From assembly GCA_026874595.1 (NCBI GenBank), contig CM049317.1:19925882-19989881 (forward strand): DNA of 64,000 nucleotides, read 5' to 3'. The translations under genes and the position numbers were made by a program. The notes beneath the pieces are model-generated. The model was not told where the DNA came from, did no database searches, and saw only the letters and a program-made list of their open reading frames with translations. Positions 50,710 to 60,204 of the stretch are shown here, piece after piece. This DNA comes from Sipunculus nudus. Its lineage: Eukaryota > Annelida > Sipuncula > Golfingiida > Sipunculidae. Numbering within the stretch: position 1 is the first letter of the stretch; the number at the start of each line of letters is the position of its first letter.

Positions 50710-51484
50710 GGATGAACGGTCTCCAATATGTAAGAATTTACATTTCAATTCATTGCATTTTTATAAATTTAATATCAAAATAAAAATAAAAATAATTGCT
50801 GTATATTGAATCTTTTTAAAAACGCAGCCTTAACAATAAAATTACATTCCATTCAATTACCTACTAAATACTTGCTTCGTATATCCTAATTAAGAAATAT
50901 GAAATTGCCAAAAAAATACAAAATTAAAATAATCGGTAAATAAATATGTGCTTTAGCATAACGAAAATATAATTTCTGACAAAGATTTCAAAATTAAAAA
51001 AAAAAATTCTGTACACGCATTTGGTATAGACCGTAATTCCGTTCGAGCCGTCTCTCTTTTTGCGATCTCAATAATAAGGCGTGTTTATTGTAGATTTCAA
51101 AGGAAGTGTACCTGTTTAAATAGATTTTTCCTGGGTCTGTCACTGGAGGCGTCTCCTTATTACTATTCGCGCTGCGATTGACGGTCGGCGTAAATTGGAG
51201 TGATGATCGGCCGGGAGTCGAGCGGGAGTTTTTATAAGGAGCAAGCATTTATAAAGAGTGAGTGCGAAATTCCCAGGATATCAACGGCGGTCCGGGGCAG
51301 GCCTGAATGTGTTAAGTCGACACAGCTGATATGTGATGTCTAAAAGCGTTTTTATGGCGATGTGTGAGGATTCCACAAGAGATTTTTCTGTAAAAGACCA
51401 GAGCAAGCTACGCATTTTGCCGACGCACTGGTAATCGAGGGGGATGACACTTTTTGTGTCCGCCGCCAGGAACAGACCGAGGAA
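50710..51484. other. Region downstream of copy H
   Basis: The part 51041-51480 is less AT-rich than its surroundings and may belong to the Penelope-related unit to its right (GGCGGACACAAAAAGTGTCATCCCC near 51445). No coding region is recognised. Confidence 0.35.
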
Positions 51485-51548
51485 TATATATATGTTCCTA
51501 TATATATAAATATATATATATATATAGTTATATATATATATATATATA

Positions 51549-51603
<55 letters not shown>
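51485..51603. repeat. (TA)n microsatellite
   Basis: Several TA arrays directly downstream (minus strand) of the hammerhead-like fold. Confidence 0.95.
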
Positions 51604-51605
<2 letters not shown>

Positions 51606-51629
51606 CTCTGAAGAAAAAGAACACTGTCA

Positions 51630-51676
51630 ATTCACAACAGTCTGTTTCACGGGATGAGCCCGATCATCAGGTGAAT
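51630..51676 (-). ncRNA. Type I hammerhead ribozyme candidate
   Basis: The minus strand reads ATTCAC (stem I), CTGATGA (core), a CGGG-CTCAT-CCCG hairpin (stem II) framed by U and U, GAAA (core), ACA-GAC-TGT (stem III, sharing the last A of GAAA), U17, then GTGAAT (stem I). Stem I is 6 perfect pairs. All core positions match the hammerhead consensus; the flaws are a U-U instead of G-C at the base of stem II and a GUU cleavage triplet. Short stem III is typical of the hammerheads of Penelope-like elements, and Neptune-like GIY-YIG units lie 0.7 kb upstream on the same strand. Self-cleavage is not proven. Confidence 0.6.
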
Positions 51677-51764
51677 GTGGTTAGAAAGAAACTAACGGCC
51701 TGGTTTGAAAAGCCGAGACTTTACGAGATTACGAGAGTATGCTTTGTGCGATTCGGGGCGGGGG

Positions 51765-51776
51765 GGGGGGGGCATG
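51765..51776. repeat. Poly-G run
   Basis: About 12 consecutive G in the non-coding part between the hammerhead-like fold and the endonuclease units. Confidence 0.85.
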
Positions 51777-52167
51777 TGAAAGACTGACACTGATTCTATT
51801 GTCCTCGGGGGCACAATAGGATTGGTCGGGGTACACGTGCGATAGTGTAACAGAACAGGGCAAAGAGTTAATTGTTGTTTTAATGTTTATATATAATACA
51901 AAGATATATACCGGGATGCTCAATTAGCATTTTAAACTGATTTGTAATAGGGTCTTGGAAGCAGTGAACATATCAGTAGTATACATATAATATAAATACA
52001 CATATACTATGAAAATAGACAATATACAAGGCAAATATACAATATACAAGGCAAATATTCAATATAAAAGGCAAATATACTATACTGTACTATATAACAA
52101 GTGGAATCCACTCGGTAAACTCATCATGCTGTAGTGGTAACGCCATGTCCCTCAACACTGAAAAGCA

Positions 52168-52350
52168 GTGAGAGAACAACTACCTGCACAGGTAAGTCTA
52201 CCCAGCGGTTCCTCGTGGTGGGGGGGGGGGGGTTGCTGGCGGGGGGGGGGCACGCTGAATAAGTGAGAGAACAACTACCTGCACAGGTAAGTCTACCCAG
52301 CGGTTCCTCGTGGGGGGGGGGGGGGTTGCTGGCGGGGGGGCCACGCTGAA
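52168..52350. repeat. 95-bp tandem duplication with poly-G runs
   Basis: The unit starting GTGAGAGAACAACTACCTGC occurs at 52168 and 52263. Each holds two poly-G runs of different length around TTGCTGGC and ends in CACGCTGAA. Confidence 0.92.
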
Positions 52351-52485
52351 TATTAGTACGAATGCTAGGTTTTAAACTATTTCAGAGTTTGTTTTGATGG
52401 CGGCATTTGGAGAGAATTTCAGCTCATGAGTTCAACAATAATCTGGGGGAGGGTTGCTATAAGTAGCTTTTCAGACAAGCAGAGA

Positions 52486-52806
52486 TCACACTTCCTGGTC
52501 CCACAGAAGTAAGATGCTGCCTTGGTAGATATATCCCAGGAGAGCTTGTAATTGATATTGTTGTCTTTTTACTGACCAAATGCGTTTAGACTGTTCCGTA
52601 TTTTTAGCGAGGGATCTGTAACGAAAGGTTTGCTTGTGGTTATTGTATCTTGTCTTAAAATCACCTTCAGTAAACCCTATGTAGTGTTTCTCGTCATTGT
52701 CTGTTCCAACTGTTGCCTTACAGACAATGCATCTCAGCTGACACTGACCATTCATAGGATATTCGTCCTTTTCACGGTAGTTACATTGTTTTTGAGGTAC
52801 ATTCAC
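52486..52806 (-). pseudogene. GIY-YIG endonuclease fragment, unit 1
   Basis: Reads CNYREKDEYPMNGQC, then HYIGFTEGDFKTRYNNHKQT, then loses frame after KRIWSVK, so the end differs from units 2 and 3. Neptune-type Penelope endonuclease; the nick at the insertion site would be its role. Confidence 0.85.
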
Positions 52807-52893
52807 AGCTCAATATTAGTACGAATGTAAGGTTTTAAAATATTTCAGAGTTTGTTTTGATGGCGGCATTTGGAGAGAATTTCAGCTCATGAG

Positions 52894-53268
52894 TTAAACA
52901 ATGGTCGGGGGGAGGGTTGCTATAAATAGCTTTTCAGACAAGCAGAGATCACACTTCCTGGTCCCACAGAAGTAAGATGCTGTCTTGGTAGATATATCCC
53001 AGGATAGCTTGTAATTAATATTGTTGTCTTTTAGTGACCAAATGCGTTTAGACAGTTCCGTATTTTTAGCGACGGATCTGTTACGAAAGGTTTGCTTGTG
53101 GTTATTGTATCTTGTCTTGAAATCACCTTCAGTAGACCCTATGTAGTGTTTCTCGTCATTGTCTGTTCTAACTGTTGCCTTACAGACAATGCATCTCAGC
53201 TGACACTGACCATTCATAGGATATTCGTCCTTTTTACGGTAGTTACATTGTTTTTGAGGTACATTCAC
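52894..53268 (-). pseudogene. GIY-YIG endonuclease fragment, unit 2, open for 124 codons
   Basis: CNYRKKDEYPMNGQCQLRC (a Cys linker in which two Cys of the usual CxCR...CP motif are changed to Tyr), then HYIGSTEGDFKTRYNNHKQT, ELSKRIWSLKDNNINYKLSW and CDLCLSEKLFI. The motif order is that of the C-terminal domain of Neptune-like elements. It lacks an RT, so it is a fragment even though it is open. Confidence 0.87.
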
Positions 53269-53296
53269 AGCTGAATATTAGTACGAATGTAAGGTT

Positions 53297-53728
53297 TTAA
53301 AATATTTCAGAGTTTGTTTTGATGGCGGCATTTGGAGAGAATTTCAGCTCATGAGTTAAACAATGGTCCGGGGGGAGGGTTGCTATAAAAAGCTTTTCAG
53401 ACAAGCAGAGATCACACTTCCTGGTCCCACAGAAGTAAGATGCTGCCTTGGTAGATATATCCCAGGATAGCTTGTAATTGATATTGTTGTCTTTTAGTGA
53501 CCAAATGCGTTTAGACAGTTCCGTATTTTTAGCGACGGATCTGTTACGAAAGGTTTGCTTGTGGTTATTGTATCTTGTCTTGAAATCACCTTCAGTACAC
53601 CCTATGTAGTGTTTCTCGTCATTGTCTGTTCTAACTGTTGCCTTACAGACAATGCATCTTAGCTGACACTGACCATTCATAGGATATTCGTCCTTTTTAC
53701 GGTAGTTACATTGTTTTTTGAGGTACAT
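53297..53728 (-). pseudogene. GIY-YIG endonuclease fragment, unit 3, open for 143 codons
   Basis: As unit 2, with HYIGCTEGDFKTRYNNHKQT and a longer C-terminal end (PNAAIKTNSEIF). It starts beside the (TA)n array at 53767. It is the unit nearest the missing RT, and the break there is abrupt. Confidence 0.87.
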
Positions 53729-53764
53729 TCACAGCATTATCAGTATTTAAAATCATCCTGTTAT

Positions 53765-53766
<2 letters not shown>

Positions 53767-53807
<41 letters not shown>
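53767..53807. repeat. (TA)n microsatellite
   Basis: About 20 TA units at the upstream edge of the endonuclease array. Confidence 0.95.
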
Positions 53808-53809
<2 letters not shown>

Positions 53810-54955
53810 TTTGTTTAACTCTTAAAATAACCTGAACGTTCACATCCTTACCGGTGTGACACCAGTTACCAGCAAACTGAGACTCAGTTATTTTATGGCA
53901 TATGCAAGTAAGGATTATAACCAGAAATTTCCTTTTCCCTAATTTTTTGTTCATTAATATGAAGAATCCTAGATCGATTATAGCGTAAGAACTTATTTTC
54001 GAGAACCCAGGTGTCTTATTTTATGTTGGTTTCAGTACAGTTATAATTTCATGGGAATCGGTTCATACTGGTTTTAGTCTGGATCGTTTCTGTAGTAACA
54101 TTGCTTACTGTAGACTTCAAATGCAACGCAACCGAATGCTTGATTGTTACCTGTTTCGAATTATGTCCATTTTAGTATTCAAGCAATTACTGACAGGCCA
54201 CATAATAGTGTGAGGCGATAGGCCAAAAGGGGTCAGGATGTGTGACTTAAGAAGGCGTATATAGGCTGTACATATGATTCCACGGACTCTTAGGTCAGCG
54301 CGCTAGAGTGTGCAGTCTGACCGTTTGTCATCGGTCTAGAGAAGGGGCTGGCATTGACTGAACAGCTAGGAGATGATGTTACTGTTCGTAGAATGTCAGT
54401 GACTGCCGACCCCCACATAGATCACTCTAACGACCTTTAGAGTAGAATCCTCTTTTCAGAAGGACCCGTAAACCGTTTATGTGTTTCTGTCGATGTGAAG
54501 TCAAATATCAGACCAGGACAATTATTACGCATTCGTGTGTGCTACCGACTATTGTCGGTCACAGTGGCATATTCAGGTACATAGTGCCAGACAAATCCAG
54601 GATTTTTCTACTTTCTTTATTATTTACTCCCTGAATCAATTCCTTGAATTCCAGTACACTCACATACTGTGAAGAGAAATATATCGTAAGTCAGCTCCTA
54701 TAAGCAGCGAAACCGGTTATTTTGAATTAAATTGTATCATTCCATTCCCTTATATTTAGGAGAACTTAAATGTCTAAAAAATAGTTGGCATTCGGTGCTA
54801 CTCTAAACACTTTATCTAATGTAAGAGGACAATTTAAACATATGTATGTAATGTATGGAATGTATAGATATTTTCACAGCGTAGAGCACATGACATTTAT
54901 TGCATAAAAAATAAGACGACAAAGCTTTCGGTTTTGCCTTACATCAGAATATCCT
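53810..54955. other. Gene-poor region
   Basis: No gene or recognised repeat is seen. Confidence 0.4.
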
Positions 54956-55499
54956 ATTAGATTTATCTACCTTAACAGCTTTAGTACCATACTGCCGTGC
55001 TAAGTCAAAAGGCAGTAAGTCCATGTTTGGGCAAAAATGAGTTAACGCTCAAATCGTCAATAGCAGTATGTGTGCTATCAGATATATGTGTTTCTAAGTC
55101 CTAGCCCTCGGGAATCCCGAGATATGAGGGCAGTAACATCACCATATTTGCGTTTACACACCAAAATACTGAAGTAAAAAGCAGTATCTTCACTTACTGC
55201 TTTTTTGCACAGGAAGCATTAGGAAATCCTAAGGTAAATAGCAGTAAGAACACTTACTGCTCTTCTTTACCTACGGATGAGCATATATTCCGTAAACTGA
55301 CATCGAAGATACTGCTATTTGTTCGTGATTGTTAAACAAATTACTTTCTGACAAACTAAGACGGGTGAATCTTTCTCCGACATGCAGATGAATTCTATGG
55401 CTCTGCAGAAAAATGTATGACAAATTAAAACATAATAGACTGTGAAACTATATAGCAGGAAAAACTTGACACTATGGTGAAATACGGACACGACAATAT

Positions 55500-55508
55500 T
55501 ATATATAC

Positions 55509-55579
<71 letters not shown>

Positions 55580-55624
55580 ATATATATATAGAGAGAGAGA
55601 GAGAGAAAGAAAGAGAGAGAGAGA
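55500..55624. repeat. (TA)n(GA)n microsatellite
   Basis: A long TA array followed by GAGAGA. Confidence 0.95.
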
Positions 55625-55672
55625 CATTTTAGGTTATCTAAGGGAGATAGAAATATATTACAGATTGATATA

Positions 55673-55882
55673 TTACAGTTCTCGCTCTACATTCAGAAGG
55701 GTGCAAATAATATCCTCCGTACTTTTGAAGTTCCAGCTTGACAAACAGCGTCCTAACAGGTCATCTTGGACGAAAGTACAGGCTTTACTTGTAATTTTGA
55801 GAATCACATATTTCAGCCATTGGTCTTTCCTTCCACTCAGCAGAAATGGCAAAATGGGATCGGTAGCACATTGCATATCCAA
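55673..55882 (-). other. Open segment of unknown nature
   Basis: It stays open on both strands for about 70 codons, with a less AT-rich composition than its surroundings. The minus frame reads LPFLLSGRKDQWLKYVILKI. No family was recognised and the splice context is poor. It could be a decayed exon. Confidence 0.2.
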
Positions 55883-56280
55883 ACTTTAAATGCCACTAGA
55901 TTATCTTGGGTATGGGGATAAGAAATAACTATCATTTACTATAATACAGTTACAGGGGGAATTTTTCAGTATATATAAGTAAAATTTAGTAAATTTATAC
56001 AGGATCAGACTCCGGGAAGGGCTATGTATATTTTTATGAAATATGATCTAAAAAATGATCCCTGAAAATCTTGAAATGCTGCTGAAGACTGGTACCACCA
56101 GTTTAATGTTTTCATATTTAATCATTTTTCTTGCATTTTTGAAAATAACACTTATTTATCCCCCAACAGAGGACACTTCGTTTAGACGCACAGATCACGC
56201 TTCACATAAAGAATATTCGACTTTTCACTAACTTTCAGCATACCTGACCGTAAATAGCTGTCCTATGTTTTTTACTATAG

Positions 56281-56395
56281 GAAGCAAAGACACGCGTTAT
56301 GATACTTCAGAAGCTCAGAAAATGGATCATTACCCGAGCATAAAGTTGGACCATCAGCCCAGAGAAGTTGGAACTTTACATGTAGATAGGCTGTG
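56281..56395 (+). pseudogene. Copy I: exon-4 remnant of the SnoaL-like family
   Basis: After an acceptor-like TTTACTATAG the sequence follows exon 4 of copy G. It shares the stretch around AAAATGGA..CATTACCC..GCATAAAGTTGGA and, further on, ACTTTACATGTAGATAG against G's ATTTTACATGGATTAGATA. Stops interrupt it. No exons 1-3 were recognised upstream. The similarity is at DNA level and moderate. Confidence 0.42.
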
Positions 56396-57819
56396 GTATT
56401 TTTTCCAGCATTTCAAAATAAAGTAATTTTTAAACATTTATTAAAAGATCTTTACGTTAAACAATCTCGTGGAGGAAACTGAACTTAGTATGATGTCGGG
56501 TTAAGCAGATTAAGAACATCAAAGGACATGATAGTTAACCTTTATTAAAATATCTAAACAAACTTTGCCTGTAGCTGAATACAGTCTTAGATTCAAATTT
56601 CTATAATCATGTCCTAATGTGTATTACCAATATTATCTTCATTCTTGAAACAATGTTATTATTTGCTCAACAAATTGTTGACTGTTCTGGTCGATTTCAG
56701 TGCCATAAATATATTAAAATAATGGTCTGAGTGGAAACATTAATAGACATTTGTGTCATTATTAAAACATAGCCTAACTTCATTTTTTAAGTTTTGGTTG
56801 ATCATGTAAGAGATGGAACAATTACAAAAATCAAAATAAGTCGACCAATATAGAGAAATATTATAGAATATTTTATACAAAATACCTATAGGAAAAGACA
56901 TCTACTTGTATAAGTAGAAATTCCTATGCAGATGCGCATCTGTGGTTTATTTTTGTTATGCCTTAGTTTGTTTACAAGTTTTGGTTTAAAATTAAATTTT
57001 GTGAGCTTGTTGCCATGGTTTTAAGGTGATATTAACGTCAGTCTAAAAAAAAATTGTTTTAATGTTGTGATGTCACACTTGAACCACTTGGAAAGGGTAA
57101 TTAAATTCAGAATCAACGACTGTGCAGTTACTGCTTTTTGCCTTTGGGAGGTAATACATAATCGCTTCTGCAGTAATGAGGCAAAAGACAGTTCTCGCAA
57201 TATTTAAAAAAAAACAAATGTCTGGAATGCTTCCTCCAGTAACCAGTTAAATACTGCTATAATATCGTACATATAAAATATAAAGTTCGGTACCTGCTGA
57301 TATTGGTCTGAATGGGACACTTAAAAACACTTTAAAGGACAATTACTCAAAATCATCTTTAGAGCACTTACTGCCTTTTGCCTAATTAGGGCAGCATAGA
57401 CAGTAATACTGTGAAACATGTCCATACATTTTAGATTATTATGTCTTCAATATTTTACCCTAACTCACTCGTAATAATTTTGGTTTTTGTACCCTGGGAT
57501 TTGTGAAAAGAGCGCTTTCATTATTTATTTAGGCAAAATCAGGATTCACATTATTTTAAAATATATCATCATAAGTAATTATAAGTTGAAAATCTACCCA
57601 TACAACCTCAAATTTGGATTATTAGCTACATTAAGACCTGACGTGTCAGGCAAAAATCAATTCGACAATCTTAATGCACCAAAGGATTTTTTGTACCCAC
57701 ATAATGTTTACAATTGCATAGCCTGTAGCAATATTAGTCTTGCTCACATGGTGATGCAATGAACTTTGAACGATGTTAAAATACCGGGATAAAGTTTAAG
57801 TAAAGGTCATATAAAAATA

Positions 57820-58160
57820 ATATTTATTTAAATACTTTCGAATTGTTGACGCGTTTGGATATGGTGAGCCGTATTATAATATGTATTTTAAACATTCGAG
57901 ACTACTATTTCAAGTAGTTGAATAAAAAAAGATGCAGATGCTACAATATGTCAAAGAAAATTTCTGGTGTCACTCATAGTTTTGGTCAGCATAGCAATAC
58001 ATTGTTATTTAGACCAAGAGAGTTGTTGCTTCCGTTTTATTCCAAATTGCTACAGGGACGATATGCATTTAGCTTGATTTGTTTAAAATAAAATTACAGA
58101 GCCAGGTACATCATAAATAATTTAACCGCGAAAGGCTCTTACCATGTGCTTATTACAACA
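57820..58160. repeat. Dispersed duplicate of the F 5' flank, second copy
   Basis: Related to 34390-34690, which lies 0.8-1.1 kb upstream of gene F. No family exon was recognised in the matching position near 57 kb. Confidence 0.6.
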
Positions 58161-58994
58161 CAAATAGCCACACTTCAGGAAACCACATTTGAAGATAACA
58201 TTGCAATAATTTCAAATATTCATGCGTCTAGAACAAATATAAATTACCCAGTAACTTTACAAATGGAATATGGAATATAAACGCTTTAAAAGATATACTG
58301 AAACTGAAAACTGAAAGAACCGAATTGGTTAAATGTTAGGGTTTAAGACTTCAGTAAAAACAGTCCTTACCTGCCAAGCACAAAATGGACACTGATCAGT
58401 TCTCGGTGTAATGAGACTGAGGCTTGGAAGGGTGCGGGTCATTCAGTGTGTTTGTCCGAATGAAAACAAAACTAAATAATAGAAAACCGGTCTCAACTGG
58501 AAATCAGTATGAGACAAACCAAAAAAGGCAACCAAGGCAAATCATAACTGCAGGGCAGCAATTCGTTTCATGACCTGATATTTAATACGACAATGTTATG
58601 AAAGTGGTATTTTCGGAGCCGTTACATGTATTTGTATATATATTTGACTTTAACTTTGACAATTAAATACCAGCATTCTCTCCTGGGATTTCTGTCATTT
58701 AAGGTGCCATTTATAGGCGTAATTATATGTCATTATATGAGCTATATTATGTTCTTTAACATGAAAATATATTTACCCATATATAATTAATCGGCTGGGG
58801 CTAAGATGTTAGGCCTGTAGCAATTTAGCAATTTACTCGCATGAACATTGATATCATTCATAAATCTCTGTGCTCGAAAACTTTTATGCATGTTGGTCAG
58901 GCCATACAAATGATCAGTTCATTCCCAAGAGCAATTGTCTTATATACTTAAAACCACCAATATTCAGCTTATTCAACATATTACTTTTATTGTC

Positions 58995-59082
58995 AGGAAG
59001 GACACTCAAACAAGATCGTCTTACTGTCACTTGTCAGAGATATGGGATCATAGAAGAGAAAACCGACGACGTTTTGCTTTGA
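58995..59082 (+). other. Possible terminal exon, family unknown
   Basis: A good acceptor (TTTTATTGTCAG) opens a 29-codon frame (RTLKQDRLTVTCQRYGIIEE...) ending in TGA. No upstream exon was linked and no domain recognised. Confidence 0.25.
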
Positions 59083-59239
59083 TGACAAGCTAACATACTT
59101 GTGCGGCTCGACCGTTGTAACCAGCCTGCCTTCATCCAGGTGTAAACAAAAATAGAGAACATTCTTATTAAATGTAGTCAGAAAGTTATATGTGACGTTG
59201 GCTCAGGAATTCAATTCGTTTAAACCTTCATTAGATCAG

Positions 59240-59240
59240 G

Positions 59241-59296
<56 letters not shown>

Positions 59297-59299
59297 ATA
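59240..59299. repeat. (TA)n(GT)n microsatellite
   Basis: About 22 TA units followed by GT units. Confidence 0.95.
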
Positions 59300-60010
59300 C
59301 TATTCATTTTAAACGGTCGTTCAAAAACCTTTATTCCCTTGCCGTTCACTGGTTTTGCTTGTGCCGCCTCGGTGCTTCCTGTTGGGAGTTAAAGAAACTA
59401 CACCAACGGCAATATCGTTTACCTCCGGTGAATTTGTTGAAAAAAAGTGACGCACGTATCCTTAGAACAGGTTAAACTGGACTTTCCCCAAGGATAGTCT
59501 GCATATTTTTTTTTTATATTTCACTTACGTAGATTTAATAGAAACACGGTGTTCCTCAGTAAAATGCCGTCAAATAAATCATTAACTGTCCTACAAACTT
59601 TCCGCTAGACCCCTGACCGATTTTTGTCGGTTTTCCGACAGGTAAGCTTGTCCTCCGATGCTTTCGAAAAAAATGGCACTCCACTGTACCTAGTAAAATG
59701 AAAAAAAAACAAAGATATAAGATATTTAAATTTAAAAAATACGTAAATATGATAACAGCAGAATGAGTCCATTTTGTAAGGAAAGGACATTTTCGGGAAA
59801 AAAAAGAGTTAAAAGGTTTGGGACAAAGACTTGACGACGAAGACAACTGGAGGTGTTTCAATGATATTGACTTTGATCTTTGGCCGATTTTGCACAAAAA
59901 CAATTGTCACCGAGGTATATCGCTTGCCTATCAACTGTTGTTTTGGCTTAAAGCGCGCAAAAATAAACAAAAATAACTGACCATTTTGCTAAAAGAATCG
60001 TATATTCCTG

Positions 60011-60204
60011 TCAGCAACAAGCAAAGAAATAGTCAAAGAGACGTATCTGTGAAATATACTCGTCAAAATCACTGATCTCGGTAAGCAACATAACTGACCA
60101 ACGTGCTTGCCGTAATAGCCATAAATGGATGCCATTGGCAGCTGATAAGAGTACTGGCTTGTATGTGAATTGATCACTCTCACTAGGCCCTACATCTGCA
60201 ATAT
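60011..60204 (-). other. Possible internal exon, family unknown
   Basis: A strong minus-strand acceptor (TTTCTTCTCATTTATATTGCAG, ending at 60205) is followed by a frame open for about 60 codons that starts DVGPSESDQFTYKPVLLSA. The YKPVLLSAANGI part is faintly like the first strand of an LDL-receptor YWTD repeat, but the YWTD motif itself is absent. No donor of quality is visible. Treat it as a hint only. Confidence 0.25.

Larger units (their letters stand above)
52351..53738 (-). mobile_element. Three tandem 462-bp units of a Neptune-like Penelope GIY-YIG end
   Basis: Units begin at TATTAGTACGAATG (52351, 52814, 53276; periods 463 and 462). On the minus strand each holds the end of a Penelope polyprotein followed by a short 3' part with GAGCTGAAATTCTCTCC. 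No RT lies in the array. The three units are very similar, so the triplication is recent. The array ends at 53738, about 30 bp before a (TA)n array. Confidence 0.9.
54960..57410. repeat. Cluster of palindromic CAGTAAG/CTTACTG motifs
   Basis: At least a dozen copies of (A/G)GCAGTAAG or its complement. Two form clear hairpins: AAAAAGCAGTA...TACTGCTTTTT at 55176-55205, and AGGTAAA..AGCAGTAAG.ACAC.CTTACTGCT..TTTACCT at 55232-55272. GGCAGTAAGT at 55011 faces GCACTTACTGCCTTTTGCC at 57364. The cluster may be a fold-back or MITE-like element. The exon-4 remnant of copy I lies inside it. Confidence 0.55.

Noticed and set aside
59556-59903. A 115-codon minus-strand frame
   Set aside because: Low-complexity Ser and Phe-rich stretches, no recognisable domain; an acceptor-like TTTACTAG near 59690 has no partner exon.
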